NCBI GenBank assembly: GCA_018340805.1
Contig: JACMZG010001908.1
Coordinates: 47,531,265-47,595,264, forward strand
Origin: Microvelia longipes
Taxonomy: Eukaryota; Arthropoda; Insecta; Hemiptera; Veliidae
Direction: 5' to 3'
Length of the DNA: 64,000 nucleotides
Positions 49,772 through 60,510 of this stretch are shown here, piece by piece. The notes beneath the pieces are model-generated. The model worked only from the letters and a program-made list of their open reading frames with translations. It was not told where the DNA came from and did not search any database. How positions within the stretch are numbered: position 1 is the stretch's first letter; each line of letters begins with the position of its first letter. A program made the position numbers and the translations under genes.

Positions 49772-49775
49772 TATA
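49700..49775. repeat. (TA)n tract at the 3' side of the minus-strand LINE fragment
   Basis: Alternating TA. It abuts the 3' end of the LINE at 49790-51835 and could be its simple-repeat tail or an ordinary microsatellite. Confidence 0.85.
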
Positions 49776-50310
49776 TGTAGTATGGGAGGTGGGGAGTTCA
49801 AGCCTGGTAGTAGACCCAACTTTAAGGCTTTTTCACAACCCCGTAACTCAATCACCCTCTCACCACTAACGCCTCCCCTCCTGTCCCTGTTGATCTTCCC
49901 TGGATTGACCTATGAAAGTGATGGATGTCCTTGCCACTCTTGAGGTTCCAGCTCCTTCCTCAGCCATTTTCCGGATCCAAGGTTCTAGGAAACGAGAATT
50001 CCTACCGAGACCTTCAACATCTACCTAAAAGTGCTAGGCTGTTTCCTCTCATCACCACACACTGGGCAAGTGGAATTTGCACTACCTTCCATAATGGAGA
50101 GGTCGTCCCTTGGAGTTTGCAGTGTCCAGTCAAGAACCCTACATCATCCTGATATTGCCTTGGCTCATTTCTAGAAGCCATCTAGTTTTTTCTGTGATAG
50201 TTTGGTATCATCATCTTTTGCTGCCGACAACCTTTCGAGTTGTACCATGTGTATTAGCCTTTTTCCATGTCCTCTTTTAATCAGAATCTGGCTTGGTCCT
50301 CTAGCACCAA

Positions 50311-50725
50311 TCAATGGAGGGTTCTGGTCCACAGATTGGTAGAGAGGCTGCCTTCTTTGCTGCCAAAATCTGCCCTTTCATTACCTTGGTATTCCGAATG
50401 ACCTGGGACCCATATTAATTTCACTGCTTTCTCTTTAGCTACTGTCTCAATGGATTCCCTGCACTCCTTACGACGTGGTGAAATAAGTGTGTGAGGCACT
50501 ATACAGCTTTTAAAGTGCGGCTTGACTGTCCGAGCAAATTTGCTTAAGTTTCTTTGATTGAGTAATCTTGACCTCTGGCTGTCTTTGTGGCTTCCCCAAG
50601 ATAGCAAATACCGTCTGCCTAACAATGTTGTATTTACCTAGGGGATAACTGTTTACCTATCCAGTTTTGTCAACATAAATAACCACTCCAGAATGAACCG
50701 AGTCTACCTGGATCCATCAGTATAG
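50311..50725 (-). pseudogene. RNase H domain of the minus-strand LINE
   Basis: YTDGSR carries the first catalytic Asp; after frame changes the longest open piece (50311-50625) ends with ETVAKEKAVKLIWVPGHSEY then QGNERADFGSKEGS, holding the H...N..AD motif. Relatives in LINEs cleave the RNA template strand. The domain is split by a stop near 50640, so it cannot be expressed intact. Confidence 0.85.
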
Positions 50726-51563
50726 AAACTAGTGTCTCTGATGTTTAAGTTTTTCTTCCCCTCTCCCATATTCATTCTCGATGGATTTCCTACCTGAAAC
50801 TTTTATTCGTGTATCTTCTCCCTCCTGAACTTGGAGTGGGTATCGTCGAATACGGGATTCTATCTCAGCTTCTCTTTCAAAGGGCTGCGTGCCTAAATGT
50901 TTCTTCCTTGCCACTTTTTTGATTTGTCTCTCAGTCTGAGGAAGGAGGAAATGGCTTATCCTTAACCAGAATCCTCTAGCGCGGCAGGCCAATTTGACCT
51001 CTCAGAAGCGGCAGTAGGGTTGTCGATTTTAAGTGCTCCTGTGCTTTTGCATGCTAACCTTGGACCTTTGCAAGCTTTTTTTGAGTGGCTGCAACATTCA
51101 CAGTAGGCCCCAAAAAAAGGACCCATAATGGATCCCTCGGTCTATATGACGGCGGTGTAAAGCATTTCAGGACCTTGGGTGAGAGACCCCTTGTCCTTGC
51201 CCACCGCCTTCTAAGTTGCCAAAAGGTCATCACCCCTTTTTAATTACCTTGTCTATGTGGTTCTTCCAGTAGTTGAGTATCAAAATGATTCCCAATATTT
51301 AAACGCTTTTTTACAAGGGTGAGTTTCTGGTTGAAACAGTTTTGGAGCTTTGAACCCAACAGTTCTTTTCCTTGTGAAGATATTAGCTCTGTTTTTGATG
51401 ATTTACAGAAAGGCAACTTCTTCGCACCACTTTTATATCCTGCTGCAAGCTGATCAACTCGCAGCAAGTAGAGAGGACTTCCCGGAGATTCAGGATAAGT
51501 CCATCATGTGCTCAGCTGTACATAAAACCCTTCTTTGCTAATTCTTAAAAGACCATCCATAAA

Positions 51564-51835
51564 TCAACGGCAACAGTGGGGTGAAAGGCAACTGCCTTGG
51601 GGACACCCTCCTGTGACCCTGATTATTGGCATTGGTTTTTGATATTTGAGCCTTATTTTCCTGGCCGTGAGGGATGATTGTATCCATCTATTCATAACTT
51701 GGGGAGTATTCCTTAGTTTAAGTTCCTCTGTTATAGTTGTTTTTGGGCTTATCAATGCCCCTCAAGTCAACCGAAAAGGGCATAAAGTATATTCTCCTGT
51801 ATCATTGAATTTTTTCTATCCTAGAGATTGCTACG
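51564..51835 (-). pseudogene. Reverse transcriptase palm fragment of the minus-strand LINE
   Basis: The open piece 51564-51755 contains LRNTPQVMNRWIQSSLTARK and VTGGCPQGSCLSPHCC, matching the helix with W...L..R and the G-C-P-Q-G-x-x-L-S-P motif of RTs in the R1/I group. The YADD region downstream is too decayed to read. Confidence 0.82.
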
Positions 51836-51850
51836 TGGAGCTGTCTCTGT

Positions 51851-51882
51851 AAATATATATTTACTATATATACTATATATAT

Positions 51883-51929
<47 letters not shown>

Positions 51930-52070
51930 TATATTATATATATATATATATATAATATATATATATATATTATATATATAATATAATATATATATATATT
52001 CATATATATATATATATAATCATTTTATGTATATATAATATATATAATATATATAGTATATTATATTTTC
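51851..52070. repeat. (TA)n microsatellite
   Basis: Long TA/ATATTA tract at the 5' edge of the LINE fragment, so the fragment is bracketed by TA tracts. Confidence 0.93.
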
Positions 52071-52590
52071 AAAAAATCAATATCATGATTTCAAAAAAAT
52101 CATTTTCTGCAAAAAAAGTCATTCTTGATAAAAGCTCCTGCATGTTTAATAAAAGCTCCTGCATGTTTTTTAACTAAGATTCTTCATATTTTTTTTAACA
52201 GTAAACTCAAAAAATGCGATTTTTGAAAAATAAACGAGAGTAACGTAGGCTTAATTTCGACTTTTCGAAAGAAATTATTCTTCATAAAATTGTTGAATTG
52301 TCCCGCAGAGACAATTGTTCCATTAAAAAAATTTAAAAAATAAAAATGTTCAAAATTCGCCATGTTAACCCCACCCATCACCCAAATTTTGGAAAAATTA
52401 AAAGTTGTTCAATCTGGATGAATGATACATCGTTACAAAGGTCTTGACTAGTCGAACCAAAATTGTAGTATTAAACTTCGGTTTAAGTAACACTAACTAA
52501 CTAACGATTGAGATATTTTACTAAAACGGGAAAGGGTTAATTTAATTTTACTCAATTAAAAAAGCTGTTAAAAAGCAACAAATAGATATA

Positions 52591-52595
52591 ATTCA

Positions 52596-52647
<52 letters not shown>

Positions 52648-52667
52648 ATATTAATATTATATATATT

Positions 52668-52705
<38 letters not shown>
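52591..52705. repeat. (TA)n microsatellite
   Basis: TA-rich tract with TATTTATA interruptions. Confidence 0.92.
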
Positions 52706-53224
52706 CATACAATCTATCTCACTACTTCACACTCTAACATCACTTTTAACCCTGTACTATTTTCATTTTTAGTTAATGTTTATAAGTAGGTTATGTTGTT
52801 TCTTTTTGTAACGCTTTAATGTTTAATAACCTTTGTTTATGTTTTTGGTACCGTCATCGAGTTAAATGAGCACTGTGGTTATACATGTAATCGTGTATAA
52901 AGGGTGATTATGGTCCATATGACAACAATTACATTACTGAGGGTGTTTACGAATTGTAGCTGAATGTAGGGATCAAAATGGAAGAGAATGAGGCTTCTTA
53001 CGCCAGGAGTTTCTTTTAGAGAAACCCAAAATCAAGTTTTTTATCCACTTTAACAACAGCAATTTATACAGACGAGGAAATTATCAAAATAAAAGGTTTA
53101 CTAATTTCTTATGTAGATACAACATAATTCAGCTACATGTTTCTTTTTTATTTTTTAAAATTCACGCTACTTGACTATGTATAATAAATAACGCTTGTTT
53201 ATAGCCTTTTGTTCAAGGGTAAAT

Positions 53225-53380
53225 CCAGCTGGGTATCCACACTCAGGCGTGGGTGGCACCCGTTACAAATCAAAGTGTAAATCTTAGGTTTGTGTTATTT
53301 GACAAGGTCTCATTATCCATATTGAACAGCGTAACCTGGGATGCCGAACCCCAACCTCTGGGTATCCAAGGATCTTGAAA
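53225..53380 (-). mobile_element. Diverged tRNA-derived SINE copy
   Basis: The plus strand shows GGTGGCACCCGTTAC, then CAGCGTAACCTGGGATGCCG and AACCCCAACCTCTGGGT, colinear with 56625-56765. The A-box half is decayed. No target duplication seen. Confidence 0.6.
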
Positions 53381-53569
53381 TACAAGGAGGTGAAACGCAT
53401 CAAAGAAATTTTCTGACACCATGGAGTTGTATGATGCACAGAAATAGAACAAACTTACCTTTCCAATTGGTTATTACAAAAAAAGGCCAGCCCGCGGTAC
53501 TCTGCTGCATTGCGGCTCCATCGTATCTGTCTTTAAGTTTTCATATAGTAGTTTATATATATGATATTA

Positions 53570-53840
53570 GATATTAAGCTAATTTATGATTTATCAGTCA
53601 AAAAACGTGATTTGTTTACATTAATGTTATAATATGTCAATTCATAAAACTAGATTTAATACTGATAATAAACCTTTACTTTTATACATGTATTAACATA
53701 ATAGCAGTAACGTGTATAAAATTTCAGCACAATTTAAACACTTTTTGAAGTTTAATAATTTTTTTAAATTTTTTGCTGCATTTATTTGTGGGTTTAATAC
53801 GTCACCATATTTCATAAACAAATTAGGGTTAGGAACTACT
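53570..53840 (+). repeat. Dispersed repeat family Q, copy 2
   Basis: CAAAAAACGTGATTTGTTTA, AATACTGATAATAAA, TTTGTGGGTTTAATACGTCA and CATATTTCATAAACAA match 24800-24990 and 60190-60510 in order. Confidence 0.75.
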
Positions 53841-54954
53841 TACTAAGTTGATTTTGAACCAAGTTAATTCGATCCTAGAAATGTCAAAATAATTTACCCC
53901 TTAAAAACGTCTAGGAAGAAAATTCTCGGACCATCATTATACATACTCTACACATACCCACTTAAGTCTATATTTTTGCTACTATCCAAGACCATCCGGC
54001 ATAAAACAAGCGGAAGTTATCCGAGATCAAAACAAATAACAAAATTTTAAGCGATTTTTATTCCCAAAGGAAATTCGCTAAAAGAGAGGTACAGACAGAC
54101 AGACACAGGGTTCAAACCACTTAAAGCGACGTAAGAGTACATGAAGGGCTATAATCTATGATGAAACTGGTTTCAATTTATCAGGGTGTAACTACTAATT
54201 TTCTATATACAACGGTAGAAAGGCCAGAGCAAAGTAAAATTAAAATAAAATTTCAAAACATATCACTATATTCGCAAAATGTAAATATAAATAAAATTTA
54301 GACGCATAAATCTCAACTTATCTTCATAAAATGTCGAGAAAATAAAATATTTATACGTAGAGGATAAAATATTAATGTCTCAGAAAAGAACTAACTTTCG
54401 TAAGACCCTTTTCAGTTTGCAGGAAAGGAGGCTACACAGTGGCAGAGTGGATTACCGGATTCCCTTTGAACATTTTATAAGAAGTTTTAGGACTTACACT
54501 GCTTTGTGTTCTAAAACTGGGAAGTCAAGGAAGAATAATAAAGAAATAGAAAACTTAAAGATAAATAAAAAATTAATGAATGATATAAATAAATAAATAA
54601 AACTAGATGTTTCTATCGAAGTTTTGTTTTTTGGTTGATGAAAGATTAACTAAATCTAACTAATAAAAGCTAACTAAAACTACAAAAGAAGAATGTTACC
54701 TTCAGGAGAGGTTAAAACTTAACTTAAGGAGAGTTAAGATATACTTTTTGCTTACTAACACAGATATAAGTCTAACTTATCAGGAAATTGAGCTGTTGAG
54801 TCATATAGTAAAAGGAAAAATGTTTAAACCCCAAAACGGAATGAAAATAATATAAATAAATGTGGCTAAATTAATTCATATCTTCTTATCTTGTTCTTGG
54901 ATTTTTAAAATCAAAATCAGTAAAAAGGGAAGCACCGTAACTTCTTCATTAAGG

Positions 54955-55160
54955 ATTTTTTTTCACTAAATCATTTATTATAAGTATTATAATTCACTAA
55001 TAATTATTTTTTATAAGTATTATAGTTCACTAAATTATTTATTATAAGTATTATAATTCACAAAATCTTTTATTATAAGTATTATAATTCACTAATAATT
55101 ATTTTTTATAATTCACTAAATCATTTATTATAATTATTATAATTCACTAATAATTATTTA
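54955..55160. repeat. Degenerate AT minisatellite
   Basis: Units of TTCACTAAATCATTTATTAT and AAGTATTATAATTCACTAAT repeat about five times with a period near 35-55 bp. It directly precedes the H-motif hairpin at 55172. Confidence 0.85.
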
Positions 55161-55171
55161 TTATTAGTTAA

Positions 55172-55322
55172 GTGAAAGCTGACTATGTCAGATTTCGATG
55201 TCATAGATCATCATCAGTGCCTTAATAATAAATAAAGTGTGTATTATAGTCAATAGAGCTTTAGATAGATAATTTGATAGATAGGCACTGATGATATGTT
55301 ACGATTAAAAGCTGGCTATGTC
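55172..55322. mobile_element. Short inverted-repeat element carrying H motifs in both arms
   Basis: The left arm contains ATCATCATCAGTGCC (H6, minus, to 55222). The right arm contains GGCACTGATGA and AAAAGCTGGCTATGTC (H7, plus, 55284-55322). GAAAGCTGACTATGTC also occurs on plus at 55174-55189. In H7 the GAAA box has become AAAA, but GGCA/TGTC can form a four-pair stem I. Confidence 0.6.
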
Positions 55323-55360
55323 AAATATAAATCACTAGTAAAGATACTTTGTTAGTTAAG

Positions 55361-55400
55361 CTCTGATGATGATCTGTTAAGATTGAAAGCTGGCTATGTC
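55361..55400 (+). ncRNA. Hammerhead-ribozyme-like motif H8 (candidate)
   Basis: CTGATGA (55363-55369), T, GATCT-GTTA-AGATT (five pairs), GAAA (55385-55388), GCTGGCT and ATGTC. Stem II pairs well and both core boxes are intact, but the base before CTGATGA is T, so stem I cannot start as it does in H1 and H7. Candidate only. Confidence 0.33.
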
Positions 55401-56562
55401 ATTCCTATAAATTATGATCAGTGAAGTGACTTTTTCTCTTATCCTTTAAGTCTAACTTAGCATTAAGTATTATTTTCTATAGAACTATTTATAGCATATT
55501 CACAAATAAACAAGTGCTGGCAGTGCTATATTAATTAAAATCAGTTCAATAATCCTATAAATTCCGCGCCACATGATGAGCTATGGTTGTGGGTAAATAT
55601 AATTTTTTATACTTTCAAATTATTATATGAAAACTTTTTATTTCATTCATCTTAAGAAGAAAATAAAATAAACTATAAAACGCTATCAGAAGTGAGAGAG
55701 CAAAACTCGCTACAAATCTGTTCCTATAACAAGTTTTGTAAACAAACTTTTATCAACCATATTCTTCAACTTGGAAAGTATTGCTGCTTCAGCGGCAGAA
55801 TGCTGTATTGTTTTGGACGGAATCAACCTTAGATGTTAAACTTAGAATAAATGTCGTCAAATAATGTACGGGAGTAATTGTGATTATTTATGATATCTTA
55901 ACAGTGTTCGTTTATGAGGAACGTTATCTTCAGTATTTCTGATAGAGTTCTCAACAGGAATTACATGAGGGTTATCTCCAGGGCCTTATTATAGCCCGAC
56001 TGGGTTAAAGTATATTACAATCTGTAGTTTTTTAAAGTGATATAGAGACTAAAGTAGTCTTTTCACCTTTTTTTAAGAGCATCTGTAAACTAATTATCAT
56101 CACTCAAGGCTGTAGTATAATCCAGATATTTTAGCAAAGTTCCAAAAGAAAATTTATTAATAATAGTATAAAAACAATACACATATGATTTTATCGTTTG
56201 ACATAATAAGTTTATGAAAACAAATCAAAGTTTTTGACTCGAACAATTGGGAATTCAGTAATATTGTGCCATTATGATACTTACAAAATCTCGCAGTATG
56301 ACAACCTAATACATGACACGATGGCAAGAGGGCCGCGAAACAGAACCAAGCACCGACGTCGCGTAGTAGCCAAGGGGCGATGAGCTTTTTTTTATAACTT
56401 AAAGATAAAACGAGTTTTATCTTTGATTTGATTTTAAAGACAGTTTGCCCGGATTTGAGAGAGTTGCCTCCCTACCTAAATCAGTGATCAACTAAGAAGT
56501 TGAAAACGGAGGGAAATATAAAAACTCATACACTATCGAAATTCCCAGTATTATCTGGTCAC

Positions 56563-56576
56563 AACCTATTAATTAT
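56563..56576. repeat. 14-bp target-site duplication of SINE, left
   Basis: AACCTATTAATTAT, identical to 56819-56832. Confidence 0.93.
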
Positions 56577-56818
56577 ATATAATAATAATAATGCCCGTTA
56601 GAGCCTTGCGGCTCATCAGGGATAACCCTGCGGGAACCACCTCGGGTGGTAGCAAACCGTTACGCTCAAAGTTTATTCTAAAGCTGGCGATAATTTATCT
56701 AAACAATAATTTTCTACAAACCGAGAGCGTAACCTTGGATGCGAACCCCAGACCTCCGTAGGTGTCAAAGGTCAGTGTAAAGACCAACGCCTTAACGACC
56801 TCGGCCACGGAGGCGGCC
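56577..56818 (-). mobile_element. Full-length tRNA-derived SINE
   Basis: A 242-bp insertion bounded by perfect 14-bp target duplications. On minus it starts GGCCGCCTCCGTGGCCGAGG. TGGCCGAGGTCGTTAAGG (56790-56807) is a classic A box of tRNA-Ser/Leu type and TGGGGTTCGCATCC (56737-56750) a B box. The body contains GAGCGTAACGG and the hairpin ACCACCCGAGGTGGT, and the tail is ATTATTATTATATATA. Pol III would transcribe it, and a LINE would supply the reverse transcriptase. The perfect flanks indicate a fairly recent insertion. Fragments lie at 30570-30650 and 53225-53380. Confidence 0.93.
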
Positions 56819-56832
56819 AACCTATTAATTAT
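56819..56832. repeat. 14-bp target-site duplication of SINE, right
   Basis: AACCTATTAATTAT, identical to 56563-56576. Confidence 0.93.
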
Positions 56833-57690
56833 TTTTATGTATTTTATTTTTATTTAATTAATTAAAACCGTTGATAGGTATTTTGGATAGAAATTCTCCC
56901 TCCCAGCACAGGTCATGTCTCTAGAGAGAGAGATATTCTCTAGAGTTATAGATTTGTACATTTCAGAGAATTGTAATTTTTACTAAATAATGAGATTTTT
57001 TTTAAAAAAGATTGTGCTTTTTGTACCATACTCCAGATAATTGAATGAATATTTAAGAATCATCTTTTGGTCATCAACCTCTTACATTTTGGTAAAAAAT
57101 CATCAAGTTAAATCTGGTTTGGTAAAACGATAGATGCAATGAGTTTAGACAAAACTAATTTCTTTAATTATCTAATCTTTATTGTCATACCTGTTAAGTC
57201 TCATAAATGTGATTACTGTTTCAACCAGTGGAGCTAGACCGTATTACTATTTATAGCAAACGGCTATGTAATATTTTCGTACTTCCTATGCGCATAGAAG
57301 CATTGTGCGCAGACATTAGCAGCCCTTTAAGAGTTTAAAGTTTCCTTTGAGAATTGTTATGTATAGAATTGCTTTAGGCGTAAAAAAAGAGGAAGTAAAA
57401 AAACAAGAAAGTATAGGGGAAAGTTTGGTTTTTGCCTAAACCATTATTTTCTACAACTTTTTACACTTAAGAGTTTTCTAGTTAAGATTTTTACTATCTG
57501 ATTGTTACACTCGCGCTAACGCTGTTTAACTCTAAACAAATATAAAAACTTTTTTATAAGTTCTTATGTTAAGAAGTCTCACCGTAAAAATTATTTATAA
57601 CTCTAATAAAAGACGGCAAATAATACAATAAACTTGCGCGGAGTGTTCTCAAATGTAGAAGTTGAAGTGAATACTTAATTAAATGCAATC

Positions 57691-57809
57691 AATACCAGAA
57701 AGACTGCTAGCGGTAAGTACCATTTGATCACGTGACTTTAAATGACTTAAATACCAGAAAGACTGCTAGCGGTAAGTACCATTTGATCACGTGACTTAAA
57801 ATGACTTAA
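57691..57809. repeat. 59-bp tandem duplication
   Basis: AATACCAGAAAGACTGCTAG, CGGTAAGTACCATTTGATCA and CGTGACTT are present twice in direct succession (57691 and 57750), nearly identical. Each copy contains GCTAGCGGTAAGTA, which resembles a splice donor, and the palindrome GATCACGTGA(C). Confidence 0.93.
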
Positions 57810-60130
57810 CTGTAAAAAGTATTAAATATAGTAGCCTTGTTTATTAATGTTTTGATTAAATATTTTATTAAATCAAAAAAAAATTTGGAAATGGTTCTCT
57901 TGAGGACTAATCATACATGTAAAATTGTTAATCTGATTTTCTTTATTGATGTATAAATATACATATTTATTATTATTATTATTAATTCTTATTTATATTT
58001 TTGTTTCACCTCTATTTTCATTTATTATTATTATTGCGTGTTGTGTTCAGACAATAGATTTATACGTATAAAGAATATTTCAATTTTTTTCTGCAAATCC
58101 TTAAAGAAAGATACAATCAATTTTAAAAAGAATGCTACGAGGTTCCTCGGAACTTTTCCGCAGAATACAGAGCTCAAGTAATTTATATTTCAATACGTCA
58201 TGGAACTTATTACTTGACCAAAGACATTGATATTCGATTTATTCACAGATGTCATCCAGGTAAACATTAGTGGTTCAACTATGACCGTCCATTTAAAAGT
58301 CCTATTGAATTAAGTTAGTATACTTATTAAGTATATAAAGTGATAGCCTTGTATCAAAATTCAACTTAGTTACATTATTTTCAACTTTTAACAAGTGTTC
58401 AAAAAATGCACACATGTCATTTGATGAAAATTGAACAACTGCATCTTATCGCATTTTTTGAATTTTATGAATCAGTGTTATGAATTTTCAACATTTTTGC
58501 AGTTATTAATACATAACAGTAACGGCAGTTTGTAGTAGTGATAGTAATATGGGGGGAGTGGTAGTAACTACCAAGCAAGTAGGCCTCGTTATTGGGCCCT
58601 TTTTGCCAACTCCCTAAGTTAGTGTTCTACTCCTTTTAATTTCAAGTCTAATCTACTCAGAAGTCTAATCTAGACAGAAGAGCGTGAATTTCTATGGTTC
58701 CTCTAATGCTTTTCAAGCAATGATACATATTTTCACTGACTTATAGTATAGTGAAAACAATAATGGCAGTTAATGACATCATAAAATAATATTTTTGGAA
58801 AGCACACCTAGGCCTAAAGATCTAATTTTTCTAACATACGCACTGAAAGCTAAAATGGAAACCGACACACTCACAGACACATACAGACTGATAACTTGAT
58901 AAAAACTACTCAGCAGGTCTTAAAAATCATAGAGATATAACTAGAGAGGCCCTATTGGTTGAATTTTGAATCATTGAAAAAGTAACCTGACCACCTTCGC
59001 TAAAAATATAATCAAATAATCAGTACAAACTTACAGTAACTTGCATAGAAGAACGTTAAAAATACAAATCAAAACACAAACAATGTGCGGCAAGCCAAAA
59101 ACAATTGATTTGTTATAACCTTAACTCACTCTTGAAGGAGGTTTCAATGAGGTTACACAGAGCCCCTGAGCCCTCAAAACGATGTTTCAGGCCTCTCAAT
59201 GGATTTAGATAAGCTATGCCCCCTCTAGTATATATCTCTATGTTAAAAATATCTGAAACTGCGAAACTGATCATTTAGGTTATATTCTGGGTCCTTTATA
59301 GTACAAACACATAAACTTATGAATGAGGAAAATTAAAAATAAACACGCAAAAAATAACTTAATGCAATTTGGCGAAAATAAGTCGGTATAGCCGCTTTCT
59401 TTTAAGTTCATCTGTTTTGGTTGCTCAACAAGTTCTGTGGTCTGACTGCAGGTTATGATGAAACTAACACTAGGATAGGTTCAGTAAACCAGTTCAAACT
59501 ATGTAAAAACAAATTGCACGTCTCGCGGTGTTTTTATTTATCATATTTTTGGTGCAGTGTACTCGAAAATATTTAGTCTTTACCTAATTACATATTAGAT
59601 TAATTTTTTTTAAGAGTTCATAAGAATTATTCTTAATACTTTATTTACTTTCCTTTAAAACTTTATTGAAATTGTTGAACAATTTAAAACTTTAAATTGT
59701 TATTAACACATAAATTATCAATTAATTTTTGACTTATCTAAAATTATCAACTTCTTAACCGCGACTTAAACTAATCTTAATCTGATGTCTTTAATTGTGA
59801 GGATTCAAAGCATCAGTTAAAGTAAACTTGTTTTCCTTAAAAACTAAATTTTTATAAAACAGTATAAAGGGGAAAGGGGCGGCTAGGTTCCTCGTAAACT
59901 TTTTTCCAGACTAACCTAGATTTTTCTAAGTTCTAAATATATTCTATATCCAAAATAAACATAATTTTAGTATAACAATTCAACATAATAACATACACTT
60001 TTAATTTAATTTAATATTTTGATGAACATAAAAGGTGAGTAGAGGTTTCGAAATTGTGTCTATCCAAACAAAGCTAAAAGCAAATTAGCTTCCAAACATT
60101 AATCAAAAACAAAGCCTTTAGCTTCTTATC
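57810..60130. other. AT-rich intronic sequence
   Basis: No gene recognised. Family P terminal-like pieces occur near 58138-58160 (ACGAGGTTCCTCGGAAC) and 59887-59915. The rest is unassigned. Confidence 0.45.
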
Positions 60131-60510
60131 TGCTCTGCGGCCAGAGCGCTTCGCGCTTCCCTGTGGTTGGTGTCCTATGTCATATTATTACAGTAATATT
60201 ATTACTAGTTTATATAGGTGGCGTACAGCCACAATATTAGCAAATTATCAAATGTATTAGTTAAAAATAGTGACTTGTTTACATTAAGTTATATATGTCA
60301 ATCATAGCACCGGAACTAATACAGATAATAAATTCTTACGTCGTTCTTTAATTAACCATTCATAGTTGTTTGTGTTACCAAATATTCAGCTCGATTTACA
60401 CACATATTGATGATTTGTGATTTCTTGAAATATTTGTGGGGTTATTATTGTAGGTTAATGACGTCACACATATTTCATAAACAACAGAGTTCGGTACATT
60501 GACAAGGTTG
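60130..60510 (+). repeat. Dispersed repeat family Q, copy 3, with GC hairpin at its start
   Basis: AGCGCTTCGCGCT at about 60145, then ACTAGTTTATATAGGTG, AGTGACTTGTTTACATTAAG, AATACAGATAATAAA and TAATGACGTCACACATATTT, paralleling 24800-24990 and 53570-53840. Confidence 0.75.

Larger units (their letters stand above)
49790..51835 (-). mobile_element. Non-LTR retrotransposon fragment (RT to RNase H, I/R1-like)
   Basis: The minus strand decodes to the 3' half of a LINE pol in several frames. RT: IRVTGGCPQGSCLSPH at about 51577-51625, LSVNHQKQS (cf. LSVNPxKTE), NYWKNHIDK, then LRRRWARTRGLSPKVL and SYRPRDPLWV, the usual thumb region. RNase H: YTDGSR near 50715 and LIWVPGHSEYQGNERADFGS near 50360-50420. 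A Cys-rich CPVCGDE block near 50060 ends it. The 5' half (ORF1 and endonuclease) is missing, and many stops and shifts make it a relic. RNase H and the GHS.x.GNE.AD motif exclude Jockey and point to the I/R1/Loa group. Confidence 0.88.

Noticed and set aside
50311..50625. Host RNase H gene
   Set aside because: The flanking reverse-transcriptase motifs in the same orientation show it is the RNase H of a LINE.
51821..52003. Tyr/Ile-repeat peptides encoded by TA tracts (also at 205-405, 29280-29495 and 43499-43762)
   Set aside because: These are translations of (TA)n microsatellites.
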